From Bugula neritina (lineage: Eukaryota; Bryozoa; Gymnolaemata; Cheilostomatida; Bugulidae), in contig OZ037766.1 in NCBI GenBank assembly GCA_964035545.1, forward strand, positions 11,107,722 through 11,171,721: a stretch of DNA of 64,000 bases, given 5' to 3'. Every line of letters starts with the position of its first letter. Position 1 is the stretch's first letter. A program made the translations under genes and the position numbers. The notes under the pieces were generated by a model that was given only the letters and a program-made list of their open reading frames with translations, did no database searches and was not told where the DNA came from. Shown piece after piece: positions 1 to 31,426 of the stretch.

Positions 1-1196
1 AATTTGCCTATGTCGATAATAATTATTTAATGCTGGTATCAAAGGATTTTAATTGAACCATTGTATTTTCCTTATTTGGGATTAGTATCACTACCCATAC
101 AATTTACTTGCAAATATATTGCAGTTTGTATCAAACTGTAAGACCGATTCCAGTAAACAATCTTTTTAATGTTACGAATAATTTTTTTGACAAATCCTCA
201 TATCTGTAGTTTTATGGCACAATAGATGCTTGGTGTATTTTGAAAGTGTGTTTTAGGTAGCAATATACAATTTATTTCTAAAATTGGTACATGCAGTTGT
301 TTAATTATGTGTATTCATCACGTAATCTCCTTGTGTCATTTGATATTCAGTTTTTTCTCTTATTGGATAGCATTAAATAGAGATTTGTTGTTAATATTCC
401 ATACGTTTATGTAATAATTTAATTTTGTAGTCGTAGCCTACAATTTATTGTAATAATTAATACAAAATAATTCAGACTAACCTTTTTTTTACAAAATGCA
501 AGACTGAAAGCAAAAAATTTTCAGCTGTTCAGCTAGTGGTCAGCATATGAAACCTAAGGGTAATATTTTAAAAAATTGTCTTTTTTCAAAGGAATTTCCG
601 TCTTGAATTATATCATAAAGCACCTTTGATTGGATTACTGCATAACCTTTATTCTGATATACCCAAAAACAAAATTATTGAACTTGCAATTTAGTAAACT
701 TAGTATTTTATTCTTCGCTATTGTAATGGTTGAGTTTTATAAAGTTTTAAGTATGCAAGTAAGATATTCAGGCGGTACTTTTTATAAATTGCAAAAACTT
801 CTCCCCCCCCCCCCCGTGTTTTATGAGTTAAAAAAATTCTATTTACTCTGTAATCTATATCAGGAAACAAATTGGCGAATAGTAATCAGTTTTGTTGCTT
901 TAGCACAGTAAGCTAATTAACTAAACTTGTAAAGTGAATTTTGTGACTGATCGGTTTTGCTTTCAGTTTTATGTAGCAGCGAGGCATGGATGGTCTCTAA
1001 ATGAGAAGCTCAAGTAAATGAATGAGTTGCAATCCTCAGCGTTATCAATTTTATAGTACTGATTTATTTTGTAAGAAACTCTCATTTTGAGTCTTTAGAA
1101 ATCTGTTTGAAGCTGGCCTGAGAACAATCATGCTGGCAACTAATTTTGTATCTTAGATTTTTCAATTCCTGCACTTTCTTTTAAACAGGTTAAAAT
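1..1196. other. Upstream region of Smad4, no gene seen
   Basis: AT-rich sequence with no exon that I can support. It contains a poly-C run near 803-815. A good 3' splice site (polypyrimidine tract then AG at 1187-1188) lies 8 bases before the Smad4 start codon. This implies that Smad4 has at least one non-coding 5' exon somewhere upstream, but I cannot place it. Confidence 0.5.
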
Positions 1197-8689
<7,493 letters not shown>

Positions 8690-10393
8690 ATCAACTTATT
8701 CAAGTGCTACTTTTTATACTTTTCTTCAACCTAGTCTCACTACAGTGTAACTCAGTCACTTGCTAATACAGATACCTCTGTGGCGTGAAATAGTTTTCTG
8801 TGTTGCTTTAAGCTTAAACTTGTAGCATCTGATAAAGGTGCCAAATGTTTATATCTCAGTTAGCTGAATCTCCATATGAATGGGGTATAATAGTATGCTG
8901 TAATAATTGTTTTTGGTTGGAGTATATAGCATCACAAGTAAAATCTACTCTTGTTTACTGAGCAGCTTTTAGTTCAAATCTTTTATAGCTATAGCATTTT
9001 TACTTTTGTAATTATCATACCAGCATAATTGTATAAAGGCTGCATTTTTATTCCATCATTATTTTATATAACATACACACAACATTGATCTATGTCGATA
9101 TTCTTCCCGGCAAGCAAAAAGGGTTTTTGCGGCCATCCTGAGGCTGATCAATTATTTTATTATCATACTTTTGTGGTGTTGCTATAAAACTTTGAAGCTC
9201 TAGTAATATTGCATATATCCATGTATAAGAAATGATTTTTAGAATGATATTTTTAACATCGCTACTCATTATTATTAAATAATAATACTGTTGTATATAA
9301 TATTTTACTGTAATATAGACATATGTTTTCAAGTAACTGTGGCGACTTTATTTATGTAGTGTGAAGTGATAATTTAGTTGCTGTAAAATGTGCATTGGGC
9401 GTCTTGTAAATGTTCTATACTACATCTTGGTAGAAGTCACGACAAGCCAAATCATGTCAATGGCTATCAAAAGTATGCCAAGTCATAAATTTAACAAATA
9501 CATGTTAAGTCAAGCAGTTGACTTGAGTTGAATCAACTTGAATTTGCTTTCATATCTTGAATCATATTAATATATTAAGTATATAATAATGGATGTTTTT
9601 AAGTGCACACGTTAGCAGTAATTAGTCAAACTGTAAAAAAATAATATTATGGTAACTTATGCTTAGTGGAAATGAGGTTAGATAGGGTCAAAATATTGTC
9701 GTTTCCAGACTTGGTTTTTTCAAGTGCTTATTATTGTGTGTGTGCGAACGCGTAGCTTCTTTTTTCGATAATCAGCAAATAGTAATCACAAAACTACAAG
9801 CTAAATGTCAATCTTCTAGAACAGTTCTTGGAATTGCTTCCAGCAAATCATGATTTTATCCACACTATAATAGATTATGCTATTTTAGCACTTCAACATG
9901 AGATCAAGTGATGTTGATGGCATTATAAAACAAAAGAGTTCAAATTTTGATATTTTGTAAACTTAATATTTAAATGTGCATTAATTACATTACATCCAAC
10001 AAAACTTACTACAGAAATGTATGTGTTAAATATCAAAAATATGTTAAACAAATCACCGCAATTGTGGCTAACAGTAGTGACACAGCCATGACACTTGGCT
10101 ACAAAATATTAATTATCATCTCAAACTGCATGCTGTGGTGAAGTGACTAGCTAAGAAATGTCAAAGTAATAAAGAGCTCATAATAATACTCAAATACAAG
10201 AACACTAGTATTAAAAATATAACTAGTTGAAAATAATTCGAAAATATTAAAATAATTATTGAATAGAAACTGTAATATACAAGTTATGTAACATTAGGAC
10301 ATATCAATCTCTACTGTTCAACTTTAAATGAGGAATAGCGCATGCTTGCAGGAAATGTATATAATCATTGTTCAATAAACACAGTCATCCTTA
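8690..10393. other. Convergent spacer between Smad4 and ERK
   Basis: This holds the 3' untranslated regions of both genes and no further coding sequence that I can support. Around 9430-9540 there is a patch of degenerate CAAGTCATGT-like direct repeats; a similar patch occurs near 38840-38875. Confidence 0.5.
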
Positions 10394-17011
<6,618 letters not shown>

Positions 17012-17745
17012 CTTTCAGTCCTGCTAGTGCTTATACGGTTTCCGTAATAGACTGCCTTTTCGTGCCTGTAAAATATACCTGCTTCGATATGCCCTTGAGA
17101 GAATAGCAATGGTCAATATAAAACTAGTTTCACGTCTCATGCGCGAGTGTAAGCGTTTCTACGCAACCTAGCAGACGACCAATCGACCTTAAATTACTTA
17201 TAAAACGCCACTTTCAATACCTTTGAAGATATTGAACACTTAGAAACACTGAAAGTTATAGAAGTGACTCATTTGTTTTACAGTGTAAACTACAGGTTAA
17301 GTGGTAACTTTGGTAATTTTTTATATGCTCCTTCTGATGTCTTTAATGGTTCTTGGTGAGATATATCATATAATTATTTATATGTACTTGTAGTTGTAGG
17401 TATTCACCTTCATCCTTATAATATTGTCTGTGGAAATAAGTATAATATGAATATGAATATGATAGAACCAATAAATAAATTGCACATTTTTTTTGTTTTC
17501 TGTTACTATTAGTTATTTTAAAATTTGTTTTTTTCTACTATAAGTCTAACTCCTTGAATTTAATTGCATACCTACTCACATGTGACTTTTATTTTTATTC
17601 TGCAGGTGCAACTAGCTGACATTTTAAATTTTATATGCACAATAGGACATCACCATCATAGTTGTACTTGTTAAATGACAGTTTTTGGCAATTTTTTAGG
17701 CGCCTACTGAAACAGAACATTTGATTTGTTGATGTAATACTTAAC
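17012..17745. other. Divergent promoter region between ERK and the unknown gene
   Basis: About 730 bases separate the two start codons, which point away from each other. The part nearest ERK (about 17120-17220) is less AT-rich than the rest. Both promoters must lie here or in upstream introns. No clear TATA-initiator arrangement or coding exon could be supported. Confidence 0.5.
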
Positions 17746-19965
17746 ATGGAACAAAGCATTAATCAACCTAAAGAAGATACTATAGAACTGGATGATCAAG
17801 ATATAAAAAAATTAGTTGGTACAACATCTGAAGAAAACAATTTAAAAGAAACTTTGGGTGATGGAAATAAATCTCAAAAATCTAATGATAGAGCTAATAT
17901 TGAAAACAGCATAATTCTGGAGAAACAGGCATCTGATTCTGATTCTAAGGCAGCATTTCCAGTTCCACAAAACTTGATTTGCCCAGAGCCACTATCCCCT
18001 GTTTTAGCAAATGATAAGAATGATTTGGGCTCAGGTTCCATGTTTAACCCAATTCTTCATCAGCCAAGACGTGATATGTATGGTGGAAGTAGCAGAAAAG
18101 GAATTCCTAAAGGCTTTCAGCATATATTGTATGACATATCTAATGCCGTTATCAAGGAGAATAATTATGGAACAACTGATTCTGAAAGCAAAAAGGTTTT
18201 TGGTGACACATTTGCTATATACCATTATATAGCAAAACATCTTGATTCTAGATTAGTGCAAAGAAAGGATGTAAATGGAGAAAAAATATGTAAGTAATGC
18301 TGTTTAATAACTTTTATGCATACATCACAAATTTAATGTAGCTAACCTTGAGAACCTTTAAATAGCTAATTTTCTGAGAGCATATGTAAATAGAGGTTCA
18401 GATCAAATAATATTAGTTTCCAGCATTGGGCTAGAGTTGCAACAAGTATTAAATAATTGCTCAATATGCAGCACTGAACAAAAATATTTTCAAGTCAAAC
18501 GTAGGCACTATACTCCATAGTTTAAGCACGCAGAAAATTGGTAGCACTAGTGTTAACTGTTTGAAAATTATATTTATATATAGCCAGTACTAAGATACCC
18601 AAATGACACTAAAACCCACCACTAAGTTATAGCTTATAACATCAATTTAATTCCCTACTACAAGTAGATATTGTTTTCTATTAACTAATCAATATTAAAC
18701 CCCTAAAATGCCAAAGAAATAAAAACAATATATGATAATGCTTGCTATAAAGGAAAAAAATTATATTAGTCCAGATTGAAGTTTGACTTATTCAAGCCCC
18801 TGCCCAAGATTGATTAAGAAAATTCAAGAACTTGAGTTATCTCAATTTTTCTACTACTGCACTTAAATGTAATTTAGAATAATAAAAAAAAATGAAATTT
18901 GTAAACTACATCGCAGAAAATTAGCTTATTATTGGCCGTTGTTATTGAGCATTAAAAATTATTACAAATTGTTGTACATTTATGCATAGCATAGCACATA
19001 GATCTAATTCTGAGGTTATTTTCAACTATAACTTTAAAAATAGTGCCAATAGATTATCTAATTGCTTGCTGCAAGATATGATAAAGTATGTTTTGCATAT
19101 AAAAACTATTCGTTGAAATTTTTTATTTATGTGTGCCAATTGAAATATAACATAAGGAGAAAATATTATGTTGGTATGATTGCTCAAGTATGCATGATAG
19201 AAACTAATAGTAAATAGCATAATGTGGCACTATAGCTCTATAAAAGCCTTATTAAGCTTACTAAACTTGATTTCAGGCCAATTCTCAATTTTCGAGCAGA
19301 CATAGTATTAAAAAACTTTGGTACAAAACTTTTGAAGGTGACTTCTATGCTATCTATTTAATTTACATAATTTATTGTGAAAAGTCATGATCTACATGTA
19401 AAGTAAAATAGAGTATTCGTTCCTTAAGTTGTACATTTGCTATAAGCATAAAATAAAAGAGATCGAGTAATTATGCTCAATATACATTTATTTCTAAAAG
19501 CAGTAATCTAATATGCCATACTATACTTTGCAACTAAAATGCTGAAATAAATTATACTTTTCACCATATTAAAGTTTATTCACCCTACATCAGTGCTAAA
19601 ATTATATAGGGCAACGGTTTTGGTAATATCAGCCCAGTATTCAACGGATGCTTTTCAGTTAAATGCAGTTCTGCACAACTTATGTGATTAGCCAATAAGA
19701 CAAATGCCAATATCTTCTGCAACTTCCTGGGCAAATGAAAAAACATGTAGTCCTGTGCTTATGCTACACACCTTTAAAACAGCTACTCTATTCCCCAAAG
19801 GAAAAACTAAAATGTTTAAGCAGGATATTGTATAAAGTAAATGTTGTACAGTTAGAAATTTCTCTCCTTTTAGATTACAACCCCGATGAAGATGATCAGT
19901 TACCTACTAAACCACAAATGAGTGCGACTGTGTATATGAGAACCTTAGATAACAGTGGACTTTAA
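17746..19965 (+). CDS. Unrecognised 211-residue protein, two exons
   Basis: I do not recognise this family. Exons 17746-18289 and 19874-19965 join in phase (ATA T|AT TAC) to give 211 residues. The first ~80 residues are acidic and polar (Glu/Asp/Asn/Lys/Ser), probably disordered. The next part is more structured (MFNPILHQPRRDMYGG, then GFQHILYDISNAVIKENN and FGDTFAIYHYIAKHLDSRL, which look helical). The tail is acidic then NPDEDDQLPTKPQM. There is no signal peptide or membrane segment. The long open frame, a good donor (GTAAGT), a good acceptor and the lack of repeats argue for a real gene. A small internal exon in the 1.6-kb intron cannot be excluded. It is divergent from ERK, and its stop lies 318 bases from the ALDH9A1 stop. 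Confidence 0.72.
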
Positions 19966-20283
19966 GATGAGTAAATACGACTTTGAAAAATATAATTTCA
20001 TAAAGTTATAAAAAGGGCTATTGAATACATATGAGTATATATAAAAACAGTAACTTTGCTTAAGTATGATTAATATTTTTGAGCAATAAACACCAACGCA
20101 ATTAACAAAGTTTCTACCATTAGTACTTTGCTTCATTCTCTACTACAATATCTACTATTCAGCAACTTGACAAAAACTAATAGTTTTAAGTAGGCATATG
20201 ATTTAAAGCAAAAAATATTAAAGTTTTCTTTAAAAAGTTTGCTGAAGCAGTAAAAACCTAATAAAACTTTCCGAAAAATGTTA
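19966..20283. other. Short convergent spacer
   Basis: AT-rich sequence between two facing stop codons. It must hold both 3' untranslated ends, which may overlap. Nothing else is seen. Confidence 0.45.
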
Positions 20284-24710
<4,427 letters not shown>

Positions 24711-26497
24711 CTTTACTAAAAGAAATAATTGTCAACATAAAATTTTATTAATTCCTTTTGGTCCTTTTCTACAATTTATCAGTTGTATTTTTCAATTCAA
24801 TGTAAACTGTGTTATATTTCAGTTTCTTATACTTATAGTTATTATAAAACTAAATATAATCACAATAATTATAAAAATCCCAATGGACGTGGTTACAGCA
24901 ATTATATTTGTTATCATTATCATTATGATAATAACTATATTTATGATTATATAGTTTATATAAATTATAATCATGAATCATTAAAATTAAATGATAAGTC
25001 ATTAAATCTAAATGGTATTGAATTTGATAATTATAATCATAATGATAATGAATAAATATTATAAAATATTAAATAATAATAATTAATATCACTAGCTATT
25101 AATAATTTAATAAACAAAGTTGAATCTAAATCACAATAAATAACACTTTTTGCTAAATAAAATACTAAAAACGCACAAACTTTCAGTTTATTCCACTTGC
25201 AAATAATATTAAAATAATTGTCCTTTCATTTGGGAAAATTTCAAGTGGACTTGCAGCAGGTCTTTAGCGAGGTAAGAGAAAATACCTAACTATTTACTAT
25301 ATCCTTTTTCGAGGGATTCTAGTAACACCCAAAACGCGTTTAGGATCTTTGCCAATATCCGCTTCAACCAAACATTTCTATTTGTTTCTACCACAATGAC
25401 AGCGATTATAACCAAATTCAATGTTTTGAAATAAGTTCAGATTGATCATTGATATTTTTTATTTTCATTATTAATATTAATCACATGATGATGGAAAGAT
25501 TTATACGTTGAGATTGGTGAATATCTGCTTTATTTTTTAGTTAGTTATACTTATACAGTTATAGAGTTAATAATTTGATCCTTATACTTTTACTTTAACT
25601 TATAAATATAAGTTATAAGTTAATGTTATACTTAAATTCTTAATCTTATATTTAATTTTATAAGTTATACTTATAGTTATACTTATACTTATTACTATTA
25701 GTATTACTTTAAGTTATACTTAATCTTATAGTTTACCTTTAAGTTAAAGTTATACTTATTTTTGCTGATTGCTCATACTGATAGTGATAGTGATACTGAT
25801 AGTGATAGTGAGTCATTGTAATTGTTATTTATTGTAACTGTCAGTATCACTATCACGCACTCACTCACTACTATCAGTATCATGGTAATGTGACCATCAA
25901 TTTGAATATGACTAACCATGCTATTTATAACAATATGTGTGCGAATTTCTTATGTAACAGAATAATCATTGATATACTAAATTCAATATACAGCAAATAT
26001 TACTGAATCTCAATTACACATTTAAGTTTGAAGTGGCTAGCAACACTAGTAATATTAAACATATCACTATCAGTAAGCAATAGGTTGATAAACAATAACA
26101 ACAGAAATGATAATTGATTTTCTTTAAACATATTTAAGAAGACTTATGAGAATTGAAGTTGTGTAAAATAGCTAACACGATTTTGTATAAATTAACCAAT
26201 GACCTCAAACTTGCAAAATATAATATATTAAAAATGAGCCACTAAACTTTTAGTTGTGAATTATGGTTGCTATGTCTATGTTATAAGTTTGTTAAGAATT
26301 TTTCTTAGCATTAATTGTTGTTTCTTTTTATTTTTCCAATTTGAACCATGCATTGTTGTAGATAACTTTATGCTTTGGTTCTTGAGAAAAAAATAATACC
26401 CAATAATTTTAAAGAAAGATCAATTTATGAATATTTTGTATTACATCCTAGCTACTTTTTAGCTTATTTAATGTTGAAATTTTTGTTATTTCTAGAA
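24711..26497. other. Divergent region between ALDH9A1 and STOML1, simple repeats
   Basis: Largely low-complexity. At 24800-25080 there is a TAATTATAATCATAATGATAA-like patch. At 25540-25880 there is a TTATACTTATAGT-like patch that turns into GATAGTGATAC repeats. The apparent open frames here are translated low-complexity sequence. A possible 3' splice site (TCTAG, ending at 26495) precedes the STOML1 ATG, so a non-coding first exon may lie upstream. Confidence 0.5.
25784..25856. repeat. 16-bp perfect inverted repeat of GATAGT sequence
   Basis: GTGATAGTGATACTGA (25784-25799) and its exact complement (25841-25856) flank a 41-base spacer. Further imperfect copies (CATACTGATAGTGATAG on the left, CTATCAGTATCATG on the right, to 25884) extend the symmetry, so the patch can fold into a long imperfect hairpin. 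Confidence 0.7.
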
Positions 26498-29400
26498 ATG
26501 GATGTTAGATATTCCAGGCTGATGAATACAGAAAGTAAAGAAAGTTCCCTTTTTGACTATTCGTCAGCCTTTAAATATGATTCAATTAGCCAAAACAACT
26601 ACAAGTCTGCATTCAAATATGAGAACCGTCAGTTGAATCAGTATGATGCTGAACTCGTTCTTAAATGTAGAGGTATGCTCGCATATGGTGTCCGTGTTTT
26701 GCTATGTATGTGTATCAACAAAGTTAGTTGTATACAAGCACATTCGTAAACTGTTTCCACAACAAGCATAATGCTTAGTTCATGCATTCAGCTGCACTTG
26801 TAACCTCTTTGAAAGATTATTGGTTTGTTATAATTTCTAATATTCCCTATAATATTTTTGCAGGTCTAAAGCATCGTAGTCTGATTGCAAAACTGTTTTA
26901 TTATGGAACAGTAGCCTTGTATTTCTTCCTCATAATTATAACTTTTCCGATATCAGCATGGTTTGTTATAAAGGTGAGAATTTGCTGCTAAACCTTTTGC
27001 AATGTAAGCTCTGTAGCTTTATTCTAATTAAACAAATCATAATGTTCCCAATATATTCTTTGGATTTTTAATGCTTTTGAGAAAATTTAAATTTTTTTTG
27101 ACAAAGCAAAAAATGAGCTCAAATGTCTAAAGCAGTCAGTCGCAAGATTTCTTATGATATTGAAAGTATTTGATCAGGTTAAAAACTTGCCACATGGAAC
27201 ATATTAAAATATTTGTTGAAAATGATCAAACTTTTGGTAATAAAATAAAATGACCATCTTCAAAAGAAAATCTGATCAAGGTATAGGAGGCAGGGGATTC
27301 ATTAAAACAACCTATAACTTTTCTTTTTATATTGCCACCAAGCACTGCTAAGTTATTTCATCTACTTGGTAGTATTTATGTTATATAACAGTTTTCTGGC
27401 TTTAAAAATTTCATAAACATTATTCATTAACCAATGTTTAGTTCAGGTCAACTGTTTGTGTTTTTCAAATTGAGTAGAAACTAAAATATTTTTCATCTAA
27501 AGTTTACTAACTTGTTGAAGTTGTAGGGTAGTGTACACGTTCTTTTTACTAACACTTCTGAAATTACTATATTTTAATGATTCTATACCTTACTTGCTAG
27601 TTTATACAATTTTTTGGTTGCCAAAAGTTTGTAGATGTTAATTGTAAATAATATACGAAAATGCTTACTATTTCTAGCGGGTGGCCAGTACAGAGCAGTT
27701 GGTTGTCTCAAGACTTGGTATCATAAAATGTATTAAAGGTCCAGGTAAGTGCTTCAATTTATTAAAAAATATTATGATACATAACATATTATAGTATCAC
27801 ATATAATCTGATATTATGATCATAAGCCAATGAAATATAAAATAGATAACTAATAGAAGAGGATCTTCTATTTGGAATTATGGGATCATGCTGGTTATAT
27901 ATAATGTTGTACAGCAATAAGTGATGAACTACTAGTTAAAGTAAATTATGTGGTTTAGCTTGACTATTGGTTGCCATCAGGCTATTAGTAATAAAGAGTA
28001 GTGAGTAATAAGTCAACACAACACAAAGCATGAAACAAAGTGATTTACTCCAAAAGCCCTGGGGCAGTGATTTATTAGTCATGTGACTTCTTTCTATTAA
28101 AGTTTATAATATGTCGCAGGAAATATTCTACACATTTATTGTCTTTTAAATCTAGCTGTGACGCTGGTTGCGCCTTTTATGGATGTAGCAAAGAAGTACA
28201 GCACAAGTCTTAGGTCATTCAATGTCCCTCCTCAAAAGGTATGTTCAGTCTTTAATCTGAGTGATTGATTAGAGTTGTCTTGCTTTAGTTTTGATTAACG
28301 TGACTGTGAGGTATGAAACTTTGTGATTTCAGTCAAATTGAGATGTTCAGCCATTTTGTTTAACAAAGCAGAAAGCACCAGAATGAGAGCAGAATATCAT
28401 TTGTTTTATTAGTATTCAGCATATACATGTATCTGTTTGAAGTCAATAGTATTTATCACCATGTGTCCTGAGTTGTTGAAACTCAATGTTGACACTCTAT
28501 CTTTCTCAGATACTTACCTCAGACGGGCTGCTTGTGGAGGTGGGAGGTGTCCTCAGGTACCAGATAACTAACGCTGAGAAGGCCTGCTTTGCTGCACAGG
28601 ATATAGACCACACAATGAGAGTCACAGCTCAGGCTACCACAAGCAGATATATTCACCAGATAAAGGAGAAGGAACTCACTGACAATAGCATGATCAACTT
28701 GATAAACTCAGACTTGAAGGTGTGTGTGTTTGTTTGTTTTATTTATTTCATCAACATGATATTTAGAAAACATTATAAATGTCATGTGGCTAGTACCTGG
28801 CTTTTAAGTAGATTTAGGTATTCAGAAAAATTTAGGATATAGCTAATTTTTTGTTGAATATATATATCTAACAGTTAGAAAGGGTGATAAAAGTTTATTA
28901 AAACATTTTATAGCTATTAGTTTCATGTGTTTATGCCACAATCATCAGAAAAAGAGTGTATATAAGATAATATATATTCTTTAAACAGATTTATTTAAAT
29001 CTTTCAGATGCAAACAGCCATTTCAGAATACATGAGTAAAGTATATGGCTGTTGAACACATAAAATATTTGCATTGAATGATGCCTAAATATTATGAAAC
29101 CAAGTCACCTAGCCTTGCTTTAGCTTGGGGATATAAGTTAAATGATGCAGTGGTGAGGCCTGCCATGCCGTTTGATACTGTAAAGTTTAAACCTCACTCT
29201 AGGCATTTTTCTACATTAAGTTATAGTTTTAGTTATTTTACTATCAACTATCTAGGTTGTTTTATTGCTGGAAGGGCATGCGGCATTATAATAAATTTTA
29301 TAGATTTGTTTGTTCGTTTGTAGGTTCTAGCCATTTCTTGTTTTATTTTCAGATTGAGCTGCAAAAATCATTTCTGCCTTGGGGAGTTGCAGTGAATGCT

Positions 29401-31426
29401 TACGAAATGTATGTATTGTATTGCATGTATTCTTTCTTAAATGAAAGTAGTGCACCGCATCACCTATAATGTCACACCTTCAACATCAAATGGTTAAAGA
29501 AATATCTATGCAAGTATGCTTCAATGTTTTAGAACTGGACTAAAACCTGTACTAAGGGTTGAGCAACAAGACGCTTTAACTGGAGTTATAGAGCCTCTGA
29601 AACAGTGGTTCTTTGGGGGTCATGAGGTGGACTCCACTTCACCCATGGCCCAAATGATGAGTATGTATGCTAATGCAGTACCGACACCAGCCACAAGCTC
29701 CAGTGAGTCTATTATATCTTGACACTGATAATGTAAACATTTAAATAATTTTGTAGCCAATATATTTGACTGATTTTTTCAAACCGAGTTCTGTTTGAAT
29801 GCAAGCTAAAAAGTAAATTTTATAGATAATCTACACAGTGCTTTCAATTACCTTATAGATGTAACATAATCAAAATTTGTAAACTTCATGAGCTCATTAA
29901 ATCTTTGTGTGGCTCAGAGATTTAAAAAATTAAATGAAAAAGTTGATTATATATTCCTTGTCATAATTTTCCAAACAAGTATATTTTTCACTATAACAGA
30001 GTTTCTGTTACATTTAGTAATTGATAAGCTTTAATATGTACATAGAGACACAATAGTTATAAATTACTAATCCTTATTAGTATGTTATGTAATAAAATAT
30101 CATATATACACCATGTTTCTAGCTTTTAGCTATGTGAATACACAGTACATCACCTGTATGTTATGTAATGTAATATCATTAGCCACATTTGAATATTCTT
30201 CATATAAACAAATCTAAATTTAGTATATCTATGCTGTTATCAAATGCAATATTTATCCTTATATCTACCATACTATTTTGTGTGCCTTAACCACTGTTTT
30301 CTGGCAATTTAGGAAGTTTTGTTTATATGTTCTGCTATGAATTAATAGTGTGGTAGACGATAGTTACACAAAGTCCTGCAAAACCTTGACTATGTGTAAC
30401 TATAATCTTGTTAAATTTGCAGCTCTCTAAACTTGAAGCAGAAATTATTTTCATATATGAAAGCTCTGTAACACTCAATTAATGTCACTCTTTCATTACA
30501 CCAATTGATTTTTTTTTCAAATTTTGAAGGTACTTTTAAGAATAATTAATATTATTTTGCTGCCAGCAATAATATGAGATTGTGCTGGAAAAGAACTATG
30601 TAGTTGAATGCATGGTGATGAATATCACAGTGTTGTAGTTGAATGAACTTTTTAGCTATGCAAATGATGACCCAAGATGCCACTGTTCATGCTACACCAG
30701 CTGCAACTTCGTCAACTGCAACTTCATCAGCAGACTTAGCCAGCTTGAGGCACAAGCTCTCTGCCAGCGATCTCCTTGCAGCCGTCAAGACAATCTCGAA
30801 CCGCCAGTTGGTTTCCCAAATTGGCGTAGTCTATAAATTTATTATACCAGATGATGAAACCAGGACGTACTATATGGACCTCAAGCACGGTATGCAGCTC
30901 TCAAATTAAGTAACTTTCTTGTAGTAGTTCATAGGCTTCAAATTTTCATACTATCTACTGAACTCTAGCCTTCTGCTTGTTTTCAGAGTTGTCTCATCGT
31001 TGTTGAAGTGCAGGCAACAGTTAGCGCTCAAGGCATTTACTTAGTAGACCGTGTCATATCAGATATCAATGCTATGTCATTATAATTGCTTTTTAGCCAT
31101 TTTATATATTGTATTGATATAAGATATTTTTAACATTTAAATAGTATTTGATGCAATTACTGTATAACATTTACTCACCTCTGGTTTGCCAATATGTAGG
31201 GGAGGGTGACTGTGGCCCAGGAGAACCCCCTGTAGGAGAAGCTGACACTGTTATTACAGTAACACTTGCAGACATGCAGCTGATGTTCACAGGAGCACTG
31301 CAGCCTTTTAATGCCTACATGTCTGGAGCACTGAGCATTTCTGGTGACATATCAGGGGCTATGAAGTTGGACCAGCTAGTCTCTAGTATAGCCTCCATAT
31401 CTTCTTTACCAGATGTTCAGTGTTGA
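26498..31426 (+). CDS. STOML1: Stomatin-like protein 1 (SPFH + SCP2 domains)
   Basis: Membrane-anchored stomatin-family protein with a C-terminal sterol-carrier domain; the mammalian homologue sits on late endosomes and is linked to lipid transfer. Exons: 26498-26672, 26864-26973, 27678-27744, 28156-28238, 28510-28719, 29353-29408, 29533-29702, 30656-30889, 31200-31426, giving 443 residues. Order of domains: N-terminal Tyr-rich cytoplasmic segment with repeated SAFKYD/SAFKYE, hydrophobic hairpin (about 73-94, ending ITFPISAWFVIK), SPFH domain (STEQLVVSRLG to PWGVAVNAYEI), Ala/Thr/Met-rich linker, and SCP2 domain (about 325-440, ending LSISGDISGAMKLDQL). The combination of SPFH and SCP2 identifies STOML1 rather than other stomatins. 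I chose the ATG at 26498 because the in-frame sequence upstream looks like intron and is preceded by TCTAG. Confidence 0.93.

Noticed and set aside
29008-29039. Possible extra STOML1 exon (ATG CAA ACA GCC... flanked by AG and GT)
   Set aside because: Inclusion would insert residues that do not align to any stomatin. The flanking exons join in phase and align well without it.
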